32,571 nt of DNA from an uncultured Oscillospiraceae bacterium (lineage in GTDB: Bacteria > Bacillota > Clostridia > Oscillospirales > Ruminococcaceae), in contig UQSL01000016.1 in NCBI GenBank assembly GCA_900543705.1, forward strand, positions 1 to 32,571. The letters run 5' to 3'. Shown here in pieces: positions 8,947 through 17,829 of this stretch. The notes below the pieces were generated by a model. That model was not told the DNA's origin. It made no database searches and saw only the letters and a list, made by a program, of their open reading frames with translations. Each line of letters begins with the position of its first letter. Within the stretch, counting starts at the first letter, position 1. The position numbers and the translations under genes were made by a program.

Positions 8947-10092
8947 ATGAGAATTCTGTTTGTCGGCGGCGGTACCGGCGGGCACATTAATCCCGCCCTG
9001 GCGGTTGCCGGATATATAAGGGCCAGACATCCGGAAGCGGAAATCCTATATGCCGGAACGCCGCTCGGTATGGAAGCGGAGCTTGTTCCCAAGGCGGGCT
9101 TTGATATGGCGAAGATTTCCGTACGGGGGTTTGAGCGCAAGCTCAACTGGAAGAATGTCAAGCACAACATCAAGGCGATTGGGAACCTCTCGACTGCCGG
9201 CCACCGGGCAAAACAGATTATCAAGGATTTTCATCCGGATATCGTCGTCGGTACCGGCGGCTATGTCAGCGGGCCGGTCGTCCGTGCCGCCTGCCAGCTC
9301 GGAGTACCTACCATTATCCATGAACAAAACGCCTTTCCGGGCGTGACCAATAAGATTTTAGCGAAACGGGTAGATAAGGTTTTGCTGGCAGTCGAAAAGG
9401 CAAAGGATTACCTGAACCCGGATATGGACTACACCGTTGTCGGCAATCCGGTGCGCGAAGAGATTATCTTCTACGACCGCGACAAGGCGAGAAAAGAACT
9501 GGGAATCGCGGAGGAAGAGCCCGTTATTTTATCCTTTGGTGGAAGTCTCGGCGCCAAGCGCATCAACGAGGCAATCGCCGACGTCATTGCCTGGCATTAC
9601 AAAGAGGCCAGGCTTTGGCATTTCCATGCCACGGGAAGCTATGGGGTGGATTATCTCCCGGAACTGCTCGAGGAACGGCATGTCGATTTATCAGATAATC
9701 ACAAAATACACATCACCGAATATATCCATGATATGCCCCGGGTACTTGCGGCAAGCGATTTGGTCATCGGGCGCGCGGGTGCCATTACTTTAAGTGAAAT
9801 TGAGGCTGCGGGCAAGGCGTCCATTCTAATCCCTTCCCCGAATGTCTCGGAAAACCATCAATACCACAACGCGATGGTGCTGCAAAACGCCAATGCCGCC
9901 GTGGTCATCGAGGAAAAGGATTTGACCGGCAGAATCTTGGTGAATGCTGTTAAAAAACTGGTGGATGACCCTGAAAAATTAAAAATTCTGGGGAAGAATG
10001 CCCGCTCGATTGCGGTCATCGACTCCAATGAGAGGATTTACCGAGAAATCATGAAGCTGCTGCAGAGTTCAAAACCCGATTTGGAAAAATAA
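8947..10092 (+). CDS. murG: MurG, lipid II-forming GlcNAc transferase
   Basis: The product is 381 residues, a GT-B fold glycosyltransferase on the inner face of the membrane that adds GlcNAc to lipid I to give lipid II. The N-terminal glycine-rich loop G7-G-G-T-G-G-H13 is diagnostic. GTGGYVSGPVV and HEQNAFPGVTNK follow, and the C-terminal UDP-GlcNAc site reads GRAGAITLSEI. ATG 8947 has AGGAAGGGGG at 8927-8936. It is 28 nt behind ftsW. The next gene is murA rather than murB or murC, and a gap of about 165 nt with its own promoter-like and hairpin elements separates them. Confidence 0.97.
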   Translation: MRILFVGGGTGGHINPALAVAGYIRARHPEAEILYAGTPLGMEAELVPKAGFDMAKISVRGFERKLNWKNVKHNIKAIGNLSTAGHRAKQIIKDFHPDIVVGTGGYVSGPVVRAACQLGVPTIIHEQNAFPGVTNKILAKRVDKVLLAVEKAKDYLNPDMDYTVVGNPVREEIIFYDRDKARKELGIAEEEPVILSFGGSLGAKRINEAIADVIAWHYKEARLWHFHATGSYGVDYLPELLEERHVDLSDNHKIHITEYIHDMPRVLAASDLVIGRAGAITLSEIEAAGKASILIPSPNVSENHQYHNAMVLQNANAAVVIEEKDLTGRILVNAVKKLVDDPEKLKILGKNARSIAVIDSNERIYREIMKLLQSSKPDLEK

Positions 10093-10127
10093 CCCCATTT
10101 TAAGCTATAAATAGCATGAGAAGCCTT

Positions 10128-10156
10128 TTGGCCTCAAAATGCTCCCATTCTGTAAA
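10128..10156 (+). promoter_or_regulatory. Candidate promoter for murA
   Basis: TTGGCC (10128-10133) and TGTAAA (10151-10156) are separated by exactly 17 nt, each matching the vegetative consensus at 4 of 6 positions. Transcription would start near 10163, at the foot of the hairpin described next. A weaker alternative is TTGGAA 10081-10086 with TATAAA 10106-10111 (19-nt spacer). Confidence 0.4.
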
Positions 10157-10161
10157 ACATC

Positions 10162-10219
10162 AGGTCTCACACGCCGGTGCTCCCCTGCATAGGATAAAGT
10201 GCAGGGAAGACACAGACCT
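10162..10219 (+). promoter_or_regulatory. Structured leader upstream of murA (nested stems)
   Basis: An outer stem AGGTCT (10162-10167) / AGACCT (10214-10219) encloses a perfect 7-bp stem CCCTGCA (10183-10189) / TGCAGGG (10200-10206) with a 10-nt loop TAGGATAAAG. No U-run follows, so it does not look like a terminator. It lies 38 nt before the murA start, in what would be the 5' leader. It may be a cis-acting RNA element or protein site; I do not recognise a known riboswitch class. Confidence 0.4.
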
Positions 10220-10257
10220 TTCCCTGTTTTGCTGCTTACAGAGAAGGGTGTGTGGAT

Positions 10258-11514
10258 ATGGAGAAATTGATTGTTGAAGGCAAAAACCGTTTAAAAGGAG
10301 AACTCGCCGTACACGGTGCCAAGAACAGCGCGCTTCCTATCCTTGCCGCAAGCCTAGTGTGCGGGGATATCAGCGTGATACATAATTGTCCGAAGCTCTC
10401 TGATGTCGATGTAGCCATTGAAATTCTGGAGTATTTGGGTTGCAAAGTAAGGCGTGAGGGTTCCACAGTTATGGTGGACAGCTCCCAGGTAGAATGCTGC
10501 AGCATTCCGCATGTTCTAATGCGGCGCATGCGCTCTTCCATTATTTTTTTAGGGGCGACTATTTCCCGATGCCGCACAACGACGATTTCCTATCCCGGCG
10601 GCTGCGAGCTCGGCCCCCGTCCAATCGATCTGCATCTGGAAGGACTGCGCCAGCTTGGGGTCGATATTAAAGAAGAGCATGGCGACCTTGTCTGTTCCGC
10701 CAAGGATACTCTGGAAGGGACATTCCTCTCCCTGTCTTTCCCAAGCGTCGGGGCGACGGAAAACTTGATGATTGCTGCGTGCCTTGCAGAGGGGACAACG
10801 ACGATTTCCAACGCTGCACAGGAACCGGAAATCGTAGACCTTGCAAACTACCTCAACAAGTGCGGCGCGAAAATTTGCCGTGCTGGAGAGAGTATAATTT
10901 ATATTGAGGGCGTAAAAGGCCTCCATGGCTGTGAGTACACGGTCATTCCGGATCGGATTGAAACTGCTACCTTTTTGGTTGCCGCAGCGGCAACCAGAGG
11001 AGATGTTTTTTTAAAATCTGTAAACCCGGCGCACGTCCATGCTTTGATTCCGATTTTAAAGGAAAGTGGCTGCACCGTACTGACTGGAGAAAGCAGCATT
11101 TATCTGAGAAACGATGAACGCCTTACTTCCGTGCGTGCAGTACGGACCATGCCCTATCCCGGTTTTCCCACAGATATGCAGGCCCCGCTGATGGCAGCGC
11201 TGTCCAGTGCGGAGGGCTCTACCGTATTTGTGGAGAATATCTTTGAAAACCGTTTCAAGCATGTCGAACAGCTTCGCCACATGGGTGCGAAAATTAGTGT
11301 GGAGGGCAAGGTTGCCATTGTGGAAGGTGTCGAACAGCTTACCGGCGCAAAGGTGGAGTGTACCGATTTGCGGGGAGGGGCAGCTTTGATTGTCGCTGCG
11401 CTCACTGCACAGGGAATTACTGAAATTGATGAAATTTACCACGTCGATCGTGGCTATGAACAAATTGAAGAGAGTCTGCGCCAGCTCGGCGCAAAAGTTA
11501 GACGTGAAAAATAA
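10258..11514 (+). CDS. murA: MurA, UDP-GlcNAc 1-carboxyvinyltransferase
   Basis: The product is 418 residues. It transfers enolpyruvate from PEP to UDP-GlcNAc, the first committed step of peptidoglycan synthesis. The start MEKLIVEG and AVHGAKNSALPILAA are typical. The active-site loop reads PGGC116ELGPRP, so the catalytic cysteine that fosfomycin alkylates is present. ATG 10258 is preferred, with GAAGGG 9 nt upstream; a GTG at 10252 sits too close to the SD. The gene occupies the slot where Bacillus has murB and many bacteria have murC. It is followed after 18 nt by ftsQ, so murA-ftsQ-DUF881-DUF1290 look like one unit. Confidence 0.96.
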   Translation: MEKLIVEGKNRLKGELAVHGAKNSALPILAASLVCGDISVIHNCPKLSDVDVAIEILEYLGCKVRREGSTVMVDSSQVECCSIPHVLMRRMRSSIIFLGATISRCRTTTISYPGGCELGPRPIDLHLEGLRQLGVDIKEEHGDLVCSAKDTLEGTFLSLSFPSVGATENLMIAACLAEGTTTISNAAQEPEIVDLANYLNKCGAKICRAGESIIYIEGVKGLHGCEYTVIPDRIETATFLVAAAATRGDVFLKSVNPAHVHALIPILKESGCTVLTGESSIYLRNDERLTSVRAVRTMPYPGFPTDMQAPLMAALSSAEGSTVFVENIFENRFKHVEQLRHMGAKISVEGKVAIVEGVEQLTGAKVECTDLRGGAALIVAALTAQGITEIDEIYHVDRGYEQIEESLRQLGAKVRREK

Positions 11515-11532
11515 AACCTGAGGTATTAGTCT

Positions 11533-12471
11533 ATGAATAAGAAAAGAGGACGGCAGGCAAGGGCCTCTCGGCCGGCCGCGCAGCAGCGCCCTGCGGGGCG
11601 TAGGCGGAAACTGAGCAAAAGAGAATACGCACAGGCCCAAAATGCTAAACGCCACCGCAAGCAGAGAAAGCGGAGGCAGCGGCTGGTGGTTGTGCTGCTG
11701 CTGTTGTTCGTACTCGCCTCTGCTGCGGTCATCACCTCTGCCGTCTTCTTTAAAATTACTACCGTGGAGGTTACGGGGGATACTGGAAAGTATTCTGCCG
11801 ATCAGTTGATTGGTACCTCCGGTATCGTCAGCGGGGACAACATGTTCTCTTTTAAAACTCAAACCATTGAACATGCGATAGAAACGGCATTTCCCTACAT
11901 AAATAACGTAAAAGTAAAGAGAAAGCTTCCCTGCGTGGTGGAGATTTCCGTTGAGCAGGCGCAGCCATCCCTGGCTTTTATGGAGTCTACTGGAAAATAT
12001 ACCTTGCTCAGTGCGGACGGAAAGATCCTGGAGACCGGTGCTGCAAAACCCGACGGTGTGATGGAAGTTTCCGGCATCAAGCTTGAAAACATCTCGGCAG
12101 GCCAGAAAGTGGACAAGGAATCTGTAACCGATTTTGAAACGCTTGACCAAATTACTGAAGCGCTGAACCATTGGAAAATTACAGGGGTTCAGGCAATTGA
12201 TCTGACGGATAAATTCAATATCACAATTCGGTATAATGAACGAGTCTCGATTTATGTCGGCTCTGTCTCCCAAATCTCCTATAAACTGCAGTTTGTAAAA
12301 TATGTGTTGGACAACGGGCTTCGGGAAAATGAAGTGGTAATTATTGATGCGTCCACACCGGGGAAGGCGGTAGTCAAACCGGTTAGCAAAAGCAGTTCTA
12401 CTCAGGCGGTGTCCTCGGCGGATACTTCTTCGGTACAGCCGCAGGATACTTCCTCTGGGGCCTCTGAGTAA
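11533..12471 (+). CDS. ftsQ: FtsQ/DivIB division protein (POTRA domain)
   Basis: The product is a 312-residue bitopic protein. Residues 1-50 are strongly basic, the membrane helix is about 51-73, and a POTRA domain (from TTVEVTGD to about residue 145) and the DivIB beta domain follow outside the cell. The C-terminus is low-complexity Ser/Thr/Gln (KSSSTQAVSSADTSSVQ). FtsQ/DivIB bridges FtsL-FtsB and regulates septal synthesis. ATG 11533 has TGAGGT upstream. The frame ends at TAA 12469-12471, but the same frame continues for 24 more codons of the same Ser/Thr/Asp-rich character to TAG 12544, which suggests that a longer tail was cut by a nonsense change. Confidence 0.92.
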   Translation: MNKKRGRQARASRPAAQQRPAGRRRKLSKREYAQAQNAKRHRKQRKRRQRLVVVLLLLFVLASAAVITSAVFFKITTVEVTGDTGKYSADQLIGTSGIVSGDNMFSFKTQTIEHAIETAFPYINNVKVKRKLPCVVEISVEQAQPSLAFMESTGKYTLLSADGKILETGAAKPDGVMEVSGIKLENISAGQKVDKESVTDFETLDQITEALNHWKITGVQAIDLTDKFNITIRYNERVSIYVGSVSQISYKLQFVKYVLDNGLRENEVVIIDASTPGKAVVKPVSKSSSTQAVSSADTSSVQPQDTSSGASE

Positions 12472-12579
12472 CCAGGCGGCAATTCTTCCGCCGATACCGC
12501 TTCACAGCCTGAGGCGGATGATACCACAGATAACTTGACAGAATAGTCACAGGATGAAGAAAAGGGTTAGGTGTTATCA

Positions 12580-13314
12580 TTGAATAAAAGAGCACAGGTT
12601 CTGGCAATCACACTGGTCTGTCTGATATTGAGCTTTATGGTGACTTTGCAAGTACGAAGTGTAATTGCCGCCAATACGCAATCGACGACGACAGACAGCG
12701 CAAGGGTAGAGGAACTGCAAAAGCTCTATAATACCGAAAAGGGACGCTCTGCTAATCTGGAAGCGCAGATGAAAGAATATCGCAGCCAGCTTGACAACTT
12801 TGAGTCTCAACTCGAGGATGCGGGCGGCGATGCAGTCATCTTTTATAAGGACAGGCTTCGACAGGCGGAGCTGCTGGCCGGTATGACGGATGTCGCTGGC
12901 CCGGGACTCATCGTCACTTTGGATGATATGAATTACTCCGCCGTGCTAGACGATACGGACCCCAATGATTATGTCATCCACGATTCCGACCTGCTGCTCG
13001 TGCTCAATGAGCTTCGCGACGCCGGGGCGGAGGCGCTTTCCATTAACGGCGAGCGTATCCTCGCCACCAGTGAGGTGCGCTGTGCAGGCAATGTCGTAAG
13101 CGTAAACAACAACCGGATCAGTGCTCCCTATGTTATCCGAGCTATCGGCGATCCGGACAAGCTGGCCGCCGGTCTGCAGATGCGGGGCGGCGTAGTGGAT
13201 TCCCTGGCAAGTGTCGGTATCACCACAAAAATTGAGAAAAACAATCAGGTAGAAATTGGCGCTTATACCAGCGGCCTGAATTTCCAGTATGCATCGCCGA
13301 AGGAGGAAGAATAA
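12580..13314 (+). CDS. DUF881 (YlxW-like) division-cluster protein
   Basis: The product is about 244 residues. A membrane helix at the N-terminus (VLAITLVCLILSFMVTLQV) precedes a coiled coil (VEELQKLYNTEKGRSANLE), then the DUF881 domain with AGPGLIVTLDD, DLLLVLNELRDAGAEALSING and YVIRAIGDP. The family is common in Gram-positive dcw clusters next to sbp; its biochemical role is not established. The start is either TTG 12580 (AGGTG at 12568-12572, spacing 7) or GTG 12571. It ends with TAA directly before the ATG of the next gene. Confidence 0.85.
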   Translation: MNKRAQVLAITLVCLILSFMVTLQVRSVIAANTQSTTTDSARVEELQKLYNTEKGRSANLEAQMKEYRSQLDNFESQLEDAGGDAVIFYKDRLRQAELLAGMTDVAGPGLIVTLDDMNYSAVLDDTDPNDYVIHDSDLLLVLNELRDAGAEALSINGERILATSEVRCAGNVVSVNNNRISAPYVIRAIGDPDKLAAGLQMRGGVVDSLASVGITTKIEKNNQVEIGAYTSGLNFQYASPKEEE

Positions 13315-13683
13315 ATGAAATTTTCGATTGGGAAACTGCTCCCCCTTGTAGGCATTCTGGCAGGAGTGCTGCTCGGCATGTACACACCGATGAGAATCCC
13401 AAAAGATTATACAGTTATTGTCGCTATTGTGCTCCTCGCCGCTTTTGATTCTGTTTTGGGGGCAATGAAAGCCTATGTCGCCCGGGATTTTAAGCTTAGT
13501 GTTTTTTTAGGTGGTATGGTCTTTAACATGATTGTGGCAGCTTTTTTAACTTATCTTGGAAATATCCTTAGTATATCTATCTATTTGGGTGTAATTTTCG
13601 TGTTTGTCACACGGATGTTTAAAAATTTATCGATACTTCGCAAAATGTTATTGAATTTTGATAGGAATTCTGATAAATTGTAA
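13315..13683 (+). CDS. sbp: DUF1290 small basic protein (Sbp)
   Basis: The product is 122 residues with three or four membrane helices (PLVGILAGVLLGMY; YTVIVAIVLLAAFDSVLGAM; FNMIVAAFLTYLGNIL; IYLGVIFVFVTRMF) and a basic C-terminus. It belongs to the small basic protein family found between ylxW and ftsA/ftsZ in Bacillus and Clostridia. Its function is unknown; location suggests a link to division. ATG 13315 abuts the previous stop, with AAGGAGG at 13299-13305. Confidence 0.85.
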   Translation: MKFSIGKLLPLVGILAGVLLGMYTPMRIPKDYTVIVAIVLLAAFDSVLGAMKAYVARDFKLSVFLGGMVFNMIVAAFLTYLGNILSISIYLGVIFVFVTRMFKNLSILRKMLLNFDRNSDKL

Positions 13684-13737
13684 GTAGACGTATCTACTCA
13701 CCGTAATATTCAAAAATATGTACTGATTTTGTATAAT
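13683..13737 (+). promoter_or_regulatory. Candidate ftsZ promoter with upstream dyad
   Basis: A dyad AGTAGA (13683-13688) / TCTACT (13693-13698) follows the sbp stop. Downstream, TTCAAA (13709-13714) and TATAAT (13732-13737) stand 17 nt apart. This would give ftsZ its own start about 20 nt before its SD. The dyad has no U-run and could be an operator. Confidence 0.45.
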
Positions 13738-13762
13738 TATTTTCTATAGGGGGACAAGTGTA

Positions 13763-14866
13763 ATGCCTATGAATTTTGACCTTGACAATGATTTCGAAAA
13801 AGTAGTTGCGATAAATGTGATTGGCGTCGGTGGCGGCGGCGGAAATGCAGTGGATCGAATGATAGCTTCCGGGATGCGCAGCGTTGATTTTATCGCGGTA
13901 AATACCGACCAGCAGGTATTGCATCGTTCCCAGGCAACTCAGAAAATCCAGATTGGTGAAAAACTGACCAAGGGCAGAGGGGCCGGCGGCTCTCCGGAAA
14001 AAGGCCAGAGAGCAGCAGAGGAAAGCCGGGAAGAAATTGCAGCAGCACTCAAAGGCTCCCAGATGGTGTTTATCACTGCCGGGATGGGCGGCGGCACTGG
14101 AACCGGTGCCGCTCCGGTAATTGCGGAAATTGCCCGCGAAATGGGAATTTTGACGGTCGGCATCGTGACCAAGCCGTTTATGTTTGAAGGCAGAAAGAGA
14201 ATGCAGCAGGCGGAAGAGGGCGTTGCGGCGCTCAAAGAGCATGTGGATTCCCTTGTCGTCATCCCGAACGAACGCCTCAAGCTGATTTCCGAACAGAGAA
14301 TTACTCTTGCTAACGCCTTTGATGCGGCGGACAACGTTCTCAAGCAGGGCGTACAGAGCATTTCCGATTTGATTAACGTGCCGGGTCTTGTGAACCTCGA
14401 CTTTGCGGACGTCACAACCGTCATGAAGGACGCTGGCTTTGCCCACATGGGCGTCGGCCGCGCGCAGGGCAAGGATAAGGCGGAAGCGGCTGCGGCTGCA
14501 GCTATTTCCAGCCCACTGCTGGAAACCTCTATCAACGGCGCGCACGGCGTCATCATCAACATCACCTCTTCCCCGGATATCGGGCTCGACGAGGTGGATA
14601 TCGCCTCTTCCATGATTACGAAAGCCGCTCATCCGGATGCAACCATTATCTGGGGCGCTGCGTTTGACGACAGCTTCCAGGACGAGATGCAGGTCACTGT
14701 CATTGCAACCGGCTTTGATTCGGATGACAAGGTGGATGGCAACCATCCGGCGTTCAATCTCCTCAACAAGAAGACCAACGACTCCACTGGTGCAGCAGAT
14801 TTGTCCGCCGATGGGGAGAAAGATGAGTTCGGGGATATCCTGACTCTTTTTAAGAGCAAACGATAA
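13763..14866 (+). CDS. ftsZ: FtsZ, tubulin-like division GTPase
   Basis: The product is 367 residues. FtsZ polymerises at mid-cell and organises the divisome. The tubulin signature is G109-G-G-T-G-T-G115-A-A-P, the nucleotide-binding N-terminus has GVGGGGGNAVDRMI, and the T7 loop reads NLDFADVTTVM. The C-terminal linker is short and ends in the conserved anchor peptide (DEFGDILTLFKSKR), the site bound by FtsA, SepF and similar partners. ATG 13763 has AGGGGG upstream. ftsA, normally directly upstream, is absent here, so another anchor or a distant ftsA is implied. Confidence 0.98.
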   Translation: MPMNFDLDNDFEKVVAINVIGVGGGGGNAVDRMIASGMRSVDFIAVNTDQQVLHRSQATQKIQIGEKLTKGRGAGGSPEKGQRAAEESREEIAAALKGSQMVFITAGMGGGTGTGAAPVIAEIAREMGILTVGIVTKPFMFEGRKRMQQAEEGVAALKEHVDSLVVIPNERLKLISEQRITLANAFDAADNVLKQGVQSISDLINVPGLVNLDFADVTTVMKDAGFAHMGVGRAQGKDKAEAAAAAAISSPLLETSINGAHGVIINITSSPDIGLDEVDIASSMITKAAHPDATIIWGAAFDDSFQDEMQVTVIATGFDSDDKVDGNHPAFNLLNKKTNDSTGAADLSADGEKDEFGDILTLFKSKR

Positions 14867-14880
14867 TCACATTAAAACGG

Positions 14881-14914
14881 ACAAGCCGCAGAGCATTTCT
14901 GCGGCTTGTTTTGT
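14881..14914 (+). terminator. ftsZ intrinsic terminator
   Basis: A perfect 12-bp stem (14881-14892 / 14898-14909) with loop GCATT is followed by TTTGT. It starts 14 nt after the ftsZ stop. Confidence 0.85.
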
Positions 14915-14957
14915 ATAAGAAAAACCACGCGATTGTCGCGTGGTTTTTCTTATACAA
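14911..14957. terminator. Perfect 22-bp bidirectional terminator
   Basis: The arms 14911-14932 and 14936-14957 are exact reverse complements around a 3-nt TTG loop. The core GC stem is flanked by an A-run on the left and a T-run on the right, so it can stop transcription from either side (ftsZ from the left, the recG operon from the right). Confidence 0.8.
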
Positions 14958-14960
14958 TAA

Positions 14961-14988
14961 AAGACCCGGATTTAAGAGTTCGGATCTT
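14961..14988 (-). terminator. Second terminator for the leftward operon
   Basis: On the minus strand AAGATCCGAA (14988-14979) and TCCGGGTCTT (14970-14961) form a 10-bp stem with one mismatch and one G·U, followed by TTATTG. It would be the first terminator met after the HAD gene. Confidence 0.5.
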
Positions 14989-15049
14989 CTTGCTTGATTT
15001 TTAGAGCTGGATAGTCGGCGCTTTCCATCGCTAGGAGAAACGCTACTCG

Positions 15050-15694
15050 CTAGAGCAGGAGTCTTACCAAATCCTGTGGAGTGCGGGCAAGCAGGGTTGC
15101 TCCGGCCGCTTCCAATTCCTCCTTGGAGCCGTAGCCATAGAGCACGCCGATGCAGTCAAGCCCGTTTGCCCTTGCGCCGAGGATATCGTACTCGCGGTCG
15201 CCAATCATCACGGCCTGCTGCTTGTCCGCAATGCCGGACTGTTCGAGCGCGTAGGCGATGACCTCCGCCTTATCTGTACGCGTGCCATTAAGCTCGCTTC
15301 CGAAGATGCCCTCAAAATAAGATGCAAGGGAAAAATGCTCGAGAATCTGTTCGGCAAAGGTCACCGGCTTGGAGGTGGCGACCAGCAGGTGCTTACCGGC
15401 ATCAACAAATTGCTGTAACATCTCTTTGATTCCCGCATAGGGTTCGTTTTCAAAGATTCCCCTGTCCGCAAAGTATTCCCGGTATTTCGTCACCGCCCGT
15501 TTGGCCTCCTCCGAAGAAAAGCCATAGTATTTCTCAAAGGACTCAAAGAGGGGCGGGCCGACAAATTTCCGCAGGCCGGCGGGGTTTACCTCAATGCCGA
15601 ACGAGCGAAGCGCATAGGCGGCGGAATTGGTGATTCCGGGCGCGGAATCCGTGAGGGTACCATCTAAGTCGAACAGAAGAATGCTTTTTTTCAT
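15050..15694 (-). CDS. HAD-family phosphatase (phosphoglycolate phosphatase/PpaX-like)
   Basis: The product is 214 residues of the HAD superfamily with a helical cap. Motif I is D9-L-D11-G-T-L-T, motif II is ATSK, and motif IV is MIGDREYD. Related proteins hydrolyse phosphoglycolate or pyrophosphate, but the substrate cannot be fixed from sequence. Its SD (AAAGGAGG, plus-strand 15702-15709) overlaps the end of recG, and the gap to recG is 14 nt, so it is probably translated from the same message. Confidence 0.88.
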   Translation of the reverse strand: MKKSILLFDLDGTLTDSAPGITNSAAYALRSFGIEVNPAGLRKFVGPPLFESFEKYYGFSSEEAKRAVTKYREYFADRGIFENEPYAGIKEMLQQFVDAGKHLLVATSKPVTFAEQILEHFSLASYFEGIFGSELNGTRTDKAEVIAYALEQSGIADKQQAVMIGDREYDILGARANGLDCIGVLYGYGSKEELEAAGATLLARTPQDLVRLLL

Positions 15695-15708
15695 AGGGAT
15701 TCCTCCTT

Positions 15709-17754
<2,046 letters not shown>

Positions 17755-17760
17755 GGTTCA

Positions 17761-17766
17761 CCTCCT
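17761..17766 (-). promoter_or_regulatory. Shine-Dalgarno site that sets the recG start
   Basis: AGGAGG on the minus strand. The next in-frame codons are TGA, ACC, ATC, ATC, AAA. A GTG overlapping this site (AGGAGGTG) is in another frame and stops after seven codons, so it is not the recG start. Confidence 0.7.
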
Positions 17767-17782
17767 GCCGGACGGGAAAGGA

Positions 17783-17811
17783 AATACCCCCGGCAAAATG
17801 CAGGGGGTATT
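17783..17811 (-). terminator. Hairpin between fakA and recG
   Basis: A perfect 9-bp stem (17783-17791 / 17803-17811) lies between the fakA stop and the recG SD. On the minus strand it is followed by TCCTTTCC, only weakly U-rich, so it may be an attenuator or an mRNA-processing/stability element rather than a full terminator. Confidence 0.4.
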
Positions 17812-17829
17812 CCGGGAAAAGTTCCAGCG

